Shown here: positions 28,686-37,106 of the stretch, piece by piece | Position numbering within the stretch: position 1 is the first letter of the stretch | How the letters are laid out: the number at the start of each line of letters is the position of its first letter | Assembly: GCF_902859705.1 (NCBI RefSeq) | Contig: NZ_CADIJO010000004.1 | Location: 1-64,000 of the forward strand | Source of the DNA: Achromobacter deleyi | GTDB taxonomy: Bacteria > Pseudomonadota > Gammaproteobacteria > Burkholderiales > Burkholderiaceae_B | Length of the DNA: 64,000 nt | Reading direction: 5' to 3' | Position numbers and translations under genes: made by a program | Notes under the pieces: model-generated | What the model was told of the DNA's origin: nothing | Seen by the model: the letters and a program-made list of their open reading frames with translations, nothing else | Databases searched by the model: none

Positions 28686-29315
28686 CTAGATCTCGTCGAT
28701 GGCCGTGCTGGCCGGCGCGTCGCCGCTGCCGATGGCGTAGCGGTCGCGCGTGGTGACGTAGAAGCTGGCGCCAAAGCGGCCCACCGGAAAATAGTCTTGC
28801 AGGCGCACGCGCCAGGTGTCGGTGTCGATCAGGCCGTCGCGTGCGTGCAGCCAGCGCACCTGGCCGATGAAAATCTGGCGGCTGGCGGTTTCCAGGGTTT
28901 CGAACAAGGTGCATTCGAACGCCACGGGCGCTTGCACGATGCGCGGCGGCGCGACCTTCCGGCTGGGCGCGGCATCCAGGCCGGCGTGGGCCAGCTCGCT
29001 GACGTCGGCCGGCAGGCGGTCGCCGCAGCGGTGCATTTTCTCGGCCATGGCTTCGTCGGTCAGGTGCACCACGAATTCGCCGGTGCGTGCGATGTTGCGC
29101 GCCGTGTCCTTCAGGTTGCCGTCTTCCAGGCGGTTGATGCTGACCATGACGATGGGCGGGTCCTCGCCCAGCATGTTGAACATGCTGAAGGGCGCGGCAT
29201 TGACTACGCCGGTTTCCGACAAGGTCGTGATCAGCGCGATGGGCCGCGGCACGATCAGGCTCGCCATGAGCTTGTAGCGCTGGTATTCGGTGATTGAATC
29301 GAAGTCGATGTCCAT
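28686..29315 (-). CDS. Flavin reductase-like (FMN-binding split-barrel) protein
   Basis: Seen: 209 residues; YKLMASLIVPRPIALITTL, GVVNAAPFSMFNMLGEDPP, KDTARNIARTGEFVVHL and FECTLFET, all typical of the flavin reductase-like domain that binds FMN and often supplies reduced flavin to monooxygenases. No partner oxygenase is adjacent. ATG 29315 is one base after the stop of the upstream GntR gene, so the two are cotranscribed. Its substrate or partner cannot be named from the sequence. Confidence 0.87.
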   Translation of the reverse strand: MDIDFDSITEYQRYKLMASLIVPRPIALITTLSETGVVNAAPFSMFNMLGEDPPIVMVSINRLEDGNLKDTARNIARTGEFVVHLTDEAMAEKMHRCGDRLPADVSELAHAGLDAAPSRKVAPPRIVQAPVAFECTLFETLETASRQIFIGQVRWLHARDGLIDTDTWRVRLQDYFPVGRFGASFYVTTRDRYAIGSGDAPASTAIDEI

Positions 29316-29316
29316 G

Positions 29317-30078
29317 TCAGGCCAGTCCCAGCATCTGGGCAAGGGTTTGAGCGGGTTGCGGACGTTCCAGGCTGATGCGCCGTTCCAGGTCCGCCAGGTG
29401 GTTGTCGTTGATCTTCACGGCCTCGGCCACCTGCCCGCGTTCGAGCAGGTCGACGATCAGCACGTGCTCGCCGTGTTCGCAGGCGGCGTTGCCCGGCGGT
29501 TCGTACAGCGCCACGATGAGCGAGCAACGCGACACCAGTTCGGCCAGGTAACCGTGCAGGATGGCGTTGCCCGACAGCTCGCCCAGCCGCACGTGAAAGG
29601 CGCTGGCCTGTCGTGCCCAGGCCGGCTGGCCAGCGCGATGCAGCAGCGCATGCTCGTCGCGCAGCTGCTTGCGCAGCGAGGCGTAGTCGGCCTTGGTGGC
29701 GCGGGCGGCGGCCAGCGGCAGCAAGGCGGCTTCCAGCGCGCGCCGCGCCTGGAAGATCTGGCGGGTGTCTTCGGGCGTGGGCTCGGCCACCACGGCGCCG
29801 CGGTTGTGGTGCAGATCGACCACGTGCTCGTGCGCCAGGCGCTGCAAGGCCTTGCGCGCCACCGAGCGCGACACGCCGAAGATCTCGCACAGGGCGGCTT
29901 CGGGCAGCTTGGTGCCGGGCGTCAGGCGCTGGCTCATCACGCTTTCGTAGACGGCCTCGCAGATGCGGCGTTCCTGGTCGGCGTCAGGCGCAGCATCGTC
30001 GAGGGCGGGTGCGACGACAGCGGCGCGGCGCTTGGCGGCCGGCGTGGAACGGGGTTTGGCGGGGCTGCGGGTAGGCAT
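29317..30078 (-). CDS. GntR-family (FadR/FCD subfamily) transcriptional regulator
   Basis: Seen: about 253 residues from ATG 30078; a basic, Ala-rich N-terminal extension, a winged HTH (RLTPGTKLPEAALCEIFGVS, then VARKALQRLAHEHVVDL) and an all-helical FCD ligand domain with metal-type residues (HVRLGELSGN, VDLLERGQVAEAVKINDNHL). Known: FCD regulators usually repress catabolic operons and are released by a carboxylate ligand. It lies between a deacetylase and a flavin reductase gene, and the divergent ABC importer is the likely target. A TTG at 30099 is an alternative start. Confidence 0.9.
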   Translation of the reverse strand: MPTRSPAKPRSTPAAKRRAAVVAPALDDAAPDADQERRICEAVYESVMSQRLTPGTKLPEAALCEIFGVSRSVARKALQRLAHEHVVDLHHNRGAVVAEPTPEDTRQIFQARRALEAALLPLAAARATKADYASLRKQLRDEHALLHRAGQPAWARQASAFHVRLGELSGNAILHGYLAELVSRCSLIVALYEPPGNAACEHGEHVLIVDLLERGQVAEAVKINDNHLADLERRISLERPQPAQTLAQMLGLA

Positions 30079-30133
30079 GGCGGAGCTCGGTATTGGCAAG
30101 AAGGTCGCAGGGGTCGAAGATCAGCGGGCGGGG

Positions 30134-31084
30134 TCAGGCCGTGGGCGTCAGGCTGTCCATATGGCGGCAGATGTCACCGGGCGTGGCGAACCAGATCTCG
30201 CCGCGGTCGCGCGCGGCGGCCAGCGGCGCCAGCGCCCGGCGCAGGTGCCGCAGCCGATAGGGCTGGCCCACGATATACGGATGCAGCGCAATGCCCATCA
30301 CCAGCGGCTGGCGCTGCGCCTGCATCCGCATTTCCTCGAACTGGTCAAGAATCATATCGGCAAAGTCGCGGGCGTCCATCTTGCGGCCCATGATCATGGG
30401 GATGTCGTTCAGCTCCTGCGGATATGGAATCGCCCACAGGTCGCCGGCGCGGGTGCGCATGCGCACCGGCTGGTCGTCGTGGCACCAGTTCAGGGTGTAG
30501 CGGTAACCGGTTTCGGCCAACAGGTCGGGCGTGGCGTGGCTTTCGGAAATCCAGGGCGACAGCCAACCGGCGGGCGCACGGCCGGCGTGCTGGCCAATGC
30601 GGTCACGGCAGTGTTCGAGCAACGCGCGTTCGTCGGGTTCGGACAGGCCGCCCTGACGGTGGGCGTTGCTGTAGCCATGCCCGATCAATTCGTCGCCGCG
30701 CGCCAGGCAGGCGTCGACCAGTTCGGGGCAGTGTTCATACAGCGCCGTGTTGATCAGCACGCCGGCGGGCAATGCCAATTCGTCGAACAGTTCCAGGCAG
30801 CGCCATGCCCCCACCCGATTGCCGTACTCGCGCCAGGCGAAATTGAGCACGTCGGGATGCGGCGAGGCCGGCCCCAGCTCGGCCCCCAGGCCCTCGCCGA
30901 AGGCGAAGTGCTCGATATTGAAGCCCAGGTACACCGCCAGGCGCGCGCCGTTGGGCCAGGCGTAGTCCGCCCGGCCGGTAATGGCCTGGTACGGGAAGCG
31001 GCCATGGCTGGCGAGCGGCGCAGGGGCCCAGGGCGCGGGCGCGTCGCGCCCCGGATTGGTGCTTGAGAGCGGGGATGGATTCAT
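30134..31084 (-). CDS. Polysaccharide deacetylase-like hydrolase (CE4/NodB fold, PuuE-like)
   Basis: Seen: 316 residues from ATG 31084; LAVYLGFNIEHFAFGEG where classical CE4 enzymes carry the first metal acid, then HGYSNAHRQ, GWLSPWISES, LNWCHDDQPVRM and IALHPYIVGQPYRL. The N-I-E-H start and the length fit the cofactor-independent allantoinase (PuuE) and related amidohydrolases better than true sugar deacetylases. Inferred: hydrolysis of an amide or ureide imported by the divergent ABC system. Sequence upstream of 31084 in the same frame is intergenic and AT-rich. Confidence 0.8.
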   Translation of the reverse strand: MNPSPLSSTNPGRDAPAPWAPAPLASHGRFPYQAITGRADYAWPNGARLAVYLGFNIEHFAFGEGLGAELGPASPHPDVLNFAWREYGNRVGAWRCLELFDELALPAGVLINTALYEHCPELVDACLARGDELIGHGYSNAHRQGGLSEPDERALLEHCRDRIGQHAGRAPAGWLSPWISESHATPDLLAETGYRYTLNWCHDDQPVRMRTRAGDLWAIPYPQELNDIPMIMGRKMDARDFADMILDQFEEMRMQAQRQPLVMGIALHPYIVGQPYRLRHLRRALAPLAAARDRGEIWFATPGDICRHMDSLTPTA

Positions 31085-31136
31085 TTTGGTGCAAATCCTG
31101 ATGCGTGATTGTGAACAAAAATCTTCGTGTTTTGGG

Positions 31137-31150
31137 AACAAAATTTTGTT
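31137..31150. promoter_or_regulatory. Candidate GntR operator, perfect palindrome
   Basis: AACAAAATTTTGTT, a perfect 14-bp palindrome, lies between the divergent deacetylase and ABC-importer genes; another AACAAAA half-site occurs at 31114-31120. Spacing and AT-richness fit binding by the GntR regulator encoded next door. Confidence 0.5.
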
Positions 31151-31314
31151 TAAGGCGCGACAAACGGTCTGACAAACCGTCCACATCCCCCAGGAACCAA
31201 GCCTTGCGCGACAGCTGCGGCGCAGAGCCGGCCAGGTGGCATGGATCTTGCATAGGGAACCGGAGCAGCACTTGAACCCATGCAAGATCCGTTCCACTTT
31301 TCCAGGAGTGCCCG

Positions 31315-32505
31315 ATGACCCCGACCCGCCGTTCCTTTCTGCTTCGCACCGCCAGCGCCGCCTTGTTCGCGGCCGGCCTGGCCATGCAACCGGCGCTGGC
31401 CGCCGACCCGATCAAGATCGGGCTGATCACCGCGCTGTCGGGCGAATCGGCCCGGGCCGGCGAAGCGCTGACGCGCGGCATGACCATCGCGATCGACGAG
31501 ATCAACGCCAGCGGCGGCCTGCTGGGCGGACGCCAGGTGGTGCTGGTGCGGCGCGACGACGAAGGCAACCCGGCCAAGGGCATGGCCGCCGCGCGCGAGC
31601 TGATCTACAAGGAAAAGGTCACCGTGCTGTTCGGCGGGCTGGACACGCCGGTATCGATGGCGATCGTGCCCATCGTGAACCAGGAGAAAGTACCGTTCAT
31701 GGGCCCGTGGGCCGCCGGCACCGCGATCACGCAGAACAAGGGCAATCCCAACTTTGTCTTCCGCGTGTCGGCCATGGACGAGATCGTCGACAGCGCCATG
31801 GTGCAGTACGCGCAAAAGACGTTCCAGAGCGCCAAGCCGGGCATGATCCTGGTCAACAACCCCTGGGGTGAATCGAACGAAAAGGGCCTGAACGCGGCGC
31901 TGGCCGCCGCCAAGATCGCGCCGGCTGGCGTCGAGAAATTCCAGCCCGCCGACCTGGATATCACGCCCCAGCTCAGCCGCCTGAAGGCGGCTGGAGCCGA
32001 CACGCTGTTCCTGGTGGGCAACGTCGGCCCGTCGGCGCAGGTGGTCAAGTCGCTGGACCGCATGGGCTGGAAGGTGCCGGTGGTGTCGCACTGGGGTCCC
32101 GCGGGCGGACGCTTCACCGAGCTGGCCGGCCCCAATGCCAAGAACGTGCACTTCGTGCAGACCTACAGCTTCTTCGGCAAGCAAAGCCCGGTCGGTGAAA
32201 AGGTGATGCAGGCGCTCAAGGCCAAGTATTCCGACATCAAGGGCCCGCAGGACATCACGCCGGCCGTGGGCGTGGCCAACGCCTATGACGGCATGCGGCT
32301 GGCGGCGCTGGCCATTGCCCAGGCCGGCTCCACCGACGGCGACGCGGTGCGCCAGGGCTTCTACAAGATCGGCAAGTACGAAGGCCTGATCAAGACCTAC
32401 GAGCAGCCTTTCACGCCGGCCTCGCACGATGCGCTCCGCGAGAACGACTACGTGTGGACCCACTTCGTGGACAACCGCATCCTGCCGGTCGCTGGCGCGC
32501 AGTAA
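31315..32505 (+). CDS. Branched-chain amino acid-type ABC transporter substrate-binding protein (LivJ-like)
   Basis: Periplasmic receptor of the HAAT family. Seen: 396 residues; twin-arginine-like signal (TRRSFLLRTASAALFAAGLA) ending ALAADP, then IKIGLITALSGESARAGE, AIDEINASGGLLGGRQVVL, the VTVLFGGLDTPVSMA region and VANAYDGMRLAALAI. Known: such receptors also bind urea, amides, aromatics and other compounds, so leucine is not assured. First gene of a plus-strand unit followed by livH and a fused permease-ATPase gene; divergent from the deacetylase-GntR genes, which hint at an amide- or ureide-like ligand. Confidence 0.92.
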   Translation: MTPTRRSFLLRTASAALFAAGLAMQPALAADPIKIGLITALSGESARAGEALTRGMTIAIDEINASGGLLGGRQVVLVRRDDEGNPAKGMAAARELIYKEKVTVLFGGLDTPVSMAIVPIVNQEKVPFMGPWAAGTAITQNKGNPNFVFRVSAMDEIVDSAMVQYAQKTFQSAKPGMILVNNPWGESNEKGLNAALAAAKIAPAGVEKFQPADLDITPQLSRLKAAGADTLFLVGNVGPSAQVVKSLDRMGWKVPVVSHWGPAGGRFTELAGPNAKNVHFVQTYSFFGKQSPVGEKVMQALKAKYSDIKGPQDITPAVGVANAYDGMRLAALAIAQAGSTDGDAVRQGFYKIGKYEGLIKTYEQPFTPASHDALRENDYVWTHFVDNRILPVAGAQ

Positions 32506-32540
32506 GCGCGCACCGCCACCATCGCCAACGGGAGACACGC

Positions 32541-33419
32541 ATGTTGTGGATGTCCGCCATCGTCAGCGGCCTGGGCCTGGGAAGCATGTACGGGCTGATG
32601 GCCCTGGGCTTTTACCTGACCTACGCCGTGTCGGGCACGGTCAATTTCGCGCAGGGCAGCTCGATGATGCTGGGCGCCGTGCTGACCTACACCTTCGCGC
32701 AGACGCTGGGTTGGCCGCTGGCGGCCGCCCTGCCACCGGCGCTGGCGCTGTGCGCGCTGTACGGCCTGGTGGTCGAGCGCCTGGCGGTGCGGCCATTCGC
32801 CAGCCGCGGCTCCAACGCCTGGCTCATGTCCACGGTGGCGCTGGGCATCGTGCTCGACAACGTCGTGATGTTCACCTTCGGCAAAGAGCCGCGCAGCCTG
32901 CCGTCGCCCTTGGCGCAAGCGCCGCTGGAGATCGGCGGGCTGGGCCTGGGCGTGTATCCGCTGCAATTGCTGATTCCGCTGATCGGGCTGGCGCTGGCCG
33001 CCGCGTTGCATACGCTGTCTCGCCGCACCCGCTGGGGCGTGGCGCTGCTGGCGGTGGTGCAGAACCCCAATGCCGCGCGCCTGATGGGCATCCCCGTGCG
33101 CCGCGCCATCATGGCGGCCTTTGCCGTGTCCACGCTGTTTGCCGGCATTGCCGGCGCGCTGGTCGCGCCGCTGTTCAACGTGCAGGCCGACATGGGCACG
33201 CTGTTCGGCCTGAAAGCCTTCGTGGTAGCCATCCTGGGCGGCATCACCAGCGCCTGGGGCGTGATGCTGGCGGGCCTGCTGTTCGGCGTGGTCGAAGCGC
33301 TGATCACCGTAACGCTGGGTTCCGGGTACACGCAGATCATCAGCTTCGCGCTGGTCATCGTGATGCTGGCCGCGCGCCCCGACGGGCTGTTCGGCCGCGC
33401 TGCCGCAAGGAAAGTCTGA
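32541..33419 (+). CDS. livH: Branched-chain-type ABC transporter permease (LivH-like)
   Basis: Seen: 292 residues, about eight membrane helices; GLGLGSMYGLMALGFYLTYA, VNFAQGSSMMLGAV, ERLAVRPFASRG, the cytoplasmic coupling segment ALLAVVQNPNAARLMGI and LGGITSAWGVMLAGLLFGVVE, all LivH hallmarks. GGGAGA precedes ATG 32541. Its stop overlaps the next start by one base (TGATG at 33417-33421), so it is translationally coupled to the fused LivM-LivG-LivF gene, with which it should pair as the second membrane subunit. Confidence 0.93.
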   Translation: MLWMSAIVSGLGLGSMYGLMALGFYLTYAVSGTVNFAQGSSMMLGAVLTYTFAQTLGWPLAAALPPALALCALYGLVVERLAVRPFASRGSNAWLMSTVALGIVLDNVVMFTFGKEPRSLPSPLAQAPLEIGGLGLGVYPLQLLIPLIGLALAAALHTLSRRTRWGVALLAVVQNPNAARLMGIPVRRAIMAAFAVSTLFAGIAGALVAPLFNVQADMGTLFGLKAFVVAILGGITSAWGVMLAGLLFGVVEALITVTLGSGYTQIISFALVIVMLAARPDGLFGRAAARKV

Positions 33420-35908
33420 TGGACAAACGCATTGCATCCTTTCCGCTGGCGCTGGCGGGCTACGCGCTGCTGGCCGTTGCCAGCCTCGCGCTGGCCGCCT
33501 GCGTCAATGGCTATTACGTCTTCGTGCTGGGCAACGTGGCGCTGCTGGCTCTGGCAGGCATCGGCCTGAACGTGCTGCTGGGGCTGACCGGGCAGATGTC
33601 GTTCGGCCACGCGGCGTTCTACGCCATCGGCGCCTACGTGGTGGCGATCTTGACCGGGCAGGCGGGCTGGAGCTTCTGGCTGGCCTGGCCGGTGGCGGCG
33701 CTGGTGGCCGGCGCCTTCGGCCTGCTGCTGGCGGTGCCGGCGCTGCGCGTCAAAGGCCCCTACCTGGCGATGATCACCATTGCCTTCGGCTTCATCGTGG
33801 AACACGCGCTGATCGAAGGCGGCGACGTGACCGGCGGGCAGAACGGCTTGATGGGCATCGTGCAACCCTCGCTGGGCAGCCTGGGCGGCGACCGCGGCGT
33901 GGCCATGCTGGCCATCGTTGCCGTGTTCGTCGCGCTGGCGGGCTATGCGCGGTTGGCGCGCGGCGCCTGGGGCGCGGCAATGCGGGCGGTCAAGGACAGC
34001 GAGACCGCCAGCGAATCGATCGGCATCAATCCGCTGGTCGTCAAGGCGGTGGCGTTCATGGTGTCCGCGGCGGTGGTGGGCCTGGCTGGCGGGCTGTATG
34101 CCTCGCAAGCCGGCATGATCACGCCGCACAACTTCAACTTCATGCAGTCCATCCTGTTCGTACTGGCGGTGACCATCGGCGGCGCCGGCTCGCTGGCCGG
34201 GCCGCTCTTGGGCGCGCTGGTGGTGGGCCTGTTGCCCGAAGTGCTGGCGGGGCTGGAGGAGTACCGCCTGCTGTTCTTCGGCGCCTTCCTGCTGGTGGTG
34301 CTGTGGGCCGCGCCCGACGGCGCGGCCGGGCTGCTCGGACGTTGGCGGCAGCGCCGCGCGGCGCCGCGGCTGGCGCCCCGCCAAGGGGGCATCACGGCCA
34401 GCGGCAGGCCACGCCGTGCCCTGCAGGCCCAAGGGCTGACCATGACCTTCGGCGGCGTGCGCGCGGTGCAGGACGTGTCGTTCAACGTCGCCCCCGCCGC
34501 CGTCACCGCGCTGATCGGGCCAAACGGCGCGGGCAAGTCCACCGTCATCAACATGCTCAGCGGTTACTACACGCCAACCGCCGGCACGGTGACCCTGGGC
34601 CAGGATTCCCTGGCCGCGCTGCCCGCCTACCGCGTGGCGCGCAGCGGCATTGCGCGTACCTACCAGACCTCGCAATTGTTCGACACGCTCAGCGTCGAAG
34701 ACAACGTGGCGCTGGGCTTGTTGCGCGGCCGTCTTGGCGGACTGCTGGCGCAGCGGCGCTACCTGGCCGCCGACGCGCGCGAACGGGCGCGCGCGCTGCT
34801 GGCATTTTGCGGCTACGAGGGCGCGCTGGACACGCCCGCCGCCGACCTGCCACACGTGGACAGGCGGCTGGTGGAGATTGCGCGCGCGCTCGCCACGGAC
34901 GCCGACGTACTGCTGATGGATGAACCCGCGGCCGGCCTGTCGCGCGAAGACAAGGCCCGCCTGGCCGGGTTGCTGCGGCGCATCGCCGAGGCCGGCGCAG
35001 GCGTGCTGCTGGTCGAACACGACATGGCGCTGGTCATGGGCGTGTCGAACCACATCGTCGCCATCGACGCCGGCCGTGAACTGGCGCAAGGGACGCCCAC
35101 CCAGATCCAGCAGTCCGCCGCGGTGCGGCAAGCCTACCTGGGTGACGACGCCGCACGGCGCGCACCTGCCGCACGCCCCGCCTCGACGAGCGCCGGCATC
35201 GCCCCCGAGGTGCTGGGGGTAGGCAGCCTGACCACCGGCTACGGCGCCAACCCCGTGCTGCATGGCATCGACCTGCAGGTACGCCAAGGCGAAATGGTGG
35301 CGCTGCTGGGCGCCAACGGCGCGGGCAAATCCACGTTGATGCGCACGCTGGCGGGTCTGCACCGGCCGGCGCAAGGCGGCATGCACCTGCAGGGCCAGGA
35401 ACTCAATGGGCTGACGGCGGACCGCATCGTGGCGCGCGGACTGGTGTTGGTGCCCGAAGGCCGCCAGGTGTTTCCCGACCTGAGCGTGCTGGACAACATC
35501 CGGCTGGGCGCCTTCCTGCATCCGGCCGACCGTGATGCGCGGGTAGAAGAAATGCTGACGCGCTTTCCGCGGCTGCGCGAGCGGCTGCACCAGCGTGCCG
35601 GCCTGTTATCCGGCGGCGAACAGCAGATGCTGGCCATTGCGCGCGGGCTGATGTCCAAGCCCGTCATCTTGCTGCTGGACGAACCGTCGCTGGGGCTGGC
35701 GCCCAAGATCATCGACGAGCTGTTCGAAGCGCTGGACCGGCTGCGTGCCGAATCCATGACGATCCTGCTGGTGGACCAGATGGCCGCGCTGGCGCTGTCC
35801 CTGGCCGACCGCGCCTACGTGCTGGAATCCGGCCGCGTGGCGGCGCAGGGCACGGCGCAGGAGATCGCGGCCGATGGGGCGTTGGCCCGCGCCTACCTGG
35901 GCGCGTAG
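33419..35908 (+). CDS. Fused LivM permease - LivG ATPase - LivF ATPase of an HAAT ABC importer
   Basis: One uninterrupted 829-residue frame. Residues 1-305 are a LivM permease (LLGLTGQMSFGHAAFYAIGA; coupling loop AMRAVKDSETASESIGI). Residues ~335-575 are a LivG ATPase: Walker A GPNGAGKS 367-374, Walker B VLLMDEP 497-503, H-loop His534. Residues ~597-829 are a LivF ATPase: Walker A GANGAGKS 631-638, signature LSGGEQQ 730-736, Walker B LLLDEPSLGL, and EQN-like VDQ in place of the H-loop, usual for LivF. Oddity: the first ATPase has LPHVD (477-481) where LivG normally has LS/AYGQQ. Linkers at ~306-334 and ~576-596 are Ala/Arg/Pro-rich. Known: LivM-LivG fusions occur; a triple fusion leaves the stoichiometry fixed at one each. 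Starts at ATG 33419, overlapping livH. Confidence 0.92.
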   Translation: MDKRIASFPLALAGYALLAVASLALAACVNGYYVFVLGNVALLALAGIGLNVLLGLTGQMSFGHAAFYAIGAYVVAILTGQAGWSFWLAWPVAALVAGAFGLLLAVPALRVKGPYLAMITIAFGFIVEHALIEGGDVTGGQNGLMGIVQPSLGSLGGDRGVAMLAIVAVFVALAGYARLARGAWGAAMRAVKDSETASESIGINPLVVKAVAFMVSAAVVGLAGGLYASQAGMITPHNFNFMQSILFVLAVTIGGAGSLAGPLLGALVVGLLPEVLAGLEEYRLLFFGAFLLVVLWAAPDGAAGLLGRWRQRRAAPRLAPRQGGITASGRPRRALQAQGLTMTFGGVRAVQDVSFNVAPAAVTALIGPNGAGKSTVINMLSGYYTPTAGTVTLGQDSLAALPAYRVARSGIARTYQTSQLFDTLSVEDNVALGLLRGRLGGLLAQRRYLAADARERARALLAFCGYEGALDTPAADLPHVDRRLVEIARALATDADVLLMDEPAAGLSREDKARLAGLLRRIAEAGAGVLLVEHDMALVMGVSNHIVAIDAGRELAQGTPTQIQQSAAVRQAYLGDDAARRAPAARPASTSAGIAPEVLGVGSLTTGYGANPVLHGIDLQVRQGEMVALLGANGAGKSTLMRTLAGLHRPAQGGMHLQGQELNGLTADRIVARGLVLVPEGRQVFPDLSVLDNIRLGAFLHPADRDARVEEMLTRFPRLRERLHQRAGLLSGGEQQMLAIARGLMSKPVILLLDEPSLGLAPKIIDELFEALDRLRAESMTILLVDQMAALALSLADRAYVLESGRVAAQGTAQEIAADGALARAYLGA

Positions 35909-36018
35909 CGACACGGGCGCTGTCGGGCCGGCTCGGGACGAATCGGGTCTGCCCGAGTCAGTTCGGGTCGGCTCGGACGCCCTGCCCGCCAGCCGGCCCG
36001 CGTTTCCCGGCAGGCCGA

Positions 36019-36993
36019 TCAGGCGTTTTCGCCGCCCAGCCGCGCGCCTTCGCGCACGATGCCGCAACGCTTGTAGGCGCGCATCACCACGCCCACTTCG
36101 CTGGCCAGCACGCCGTCCAGCTCGCCCAACCGGCGCGTGACCACATCCCACAGGTGCAGGCTGTCACGGCACAGCACGTGCCAGAACAATTGCGATGCGC
36201 CGCTGGTGCCGAACAGGCATCGCGTGTTCGGATCCAGCGCCAGATGCGCGGCCAGCGCATCGACCGCCTGCGGCCGCACCTGCACCGAAATCACCGCCTC
36301 CACCGGAAAGCCCACCAGGGCAGGCTCGACCTCGACCCGGAAGCTCAACGCGCGCCGGTCCACCAGGTGTTGCAGCAGACGATGCGCGGTGGGCTCGCTG
36401 ACGTCGGCGTGCCCGGCCAGTTCCGCCAGGCTGGCGCGACCGTCGCGCATCAGATGGGCGACGATGCGTTGCTCGGCGTCCGTCAGTGCAGCCGGCGGCG
36501 CCAACGACGGCTCCTGCGCGTCTTCAGGCGTCTCGGCATCGGCCTGGATGCGCCATTGCCCTGCCCGCCGGAACGGCCGCAGCACCAAGCGGGCCTCGAC
36601 GTGCTCGACCCCGTCAATCGACGGCAGCACGCGCGTCACGACGTCGGGCATGTCCGCTGCGTCTTCCAGCGTCAATTCCGCCATCAGGTCCGCGGTGCCG
36701 GCCAGCGTCACCACCAGTTGAGTGATGCCCAACCGCGCCAGCGCCTCGGCGACGTCCGGCACACGGCCCGACCGGCAGCGCACCCAGGCATGCAGCACCA
36801 CGCCGCGGCCGGTGGCCAACGGGTCGGCTTCGGCGATGACGCGCAGGGCGTCGGCGTCCATCAGCCGCTTGATGCGCCGCGCCACGGTGCGCTCGGCGAT
36901 GCCGGTGGCCGCGCCCAGCTCCCGCCAGGACGCGCGCGGGTCCGCCTGCAAGGCAATCAGGCAGGCCAGATCGGTGTCATCGAGCGCTGGCAT
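36019..36993 (-). CDS. Double-length Lrp/AsnC-family transcriptional regulator
   Basis: Seen: 324 residues, twice the family norm, made of two tandem Lrp-like units. Unit 1: HTH LACLIALQADPRASWRELG with IAERTVARRIKRLMD, then a RAM-like alpha/beta domain. Unit 2: HTH IVAHLMRDGRASLAELAGHA with SEPTAHRLLQHLVDR, then a second RAM-like domain (VISVQVRPQAVDALAAHLAL). An acidic linker (about 147-166) joins them. ATG 36993 is chosen; ATG 37020 is possible. Divergent from the MHS transporter gene, its probable target, across an AT-rich 113-bp gap. Confidence 0.88.
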   Translation of the reverse strand: MPALDDTDLACLIALQADPRASWRELGAATGIAERTVARRIKRLMDADALRVIAEADPLATGRGVVLHAWVRCRSGRVPDVAEALARLGITQLVVTLAGTADLMAELTLEDAADMPDVVTRVLPSIDGVEHVEARLVLRPFRRAGQWRIQADAETPEDAQEPSLAPPAALTDAEQRIVAHLMRDGRASLAELAGHADVSEPTAHRLLQHLVDRRALSFRVEVEPALVGFPVEAVISVQVRPQAVDALAAHLALDPNTRCLFGTSGASQLFWHVLCRDSLHLWDVVTRRLGELDGVLASEVGVVMRAYKRCGIVREGARLGGENA

Positions 36994-37106
36994 TAGGGGC
37001 TTACCCTTACTTGACGTGACCATATTCATTAATCTAACGTTCGCGCATTGATAAAAACACAAAATTAAACGGTCTATTTGACCAAAAATAAATACCCGAG
37101 GATCTT

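Noticed and set aside
32687-35590. 967-codon minus-strand frame
   Set aside because: Gln/His/Arg-rich shadow opposite the HAAT transporter genes, which have intact ABC motifs on the plus strand.
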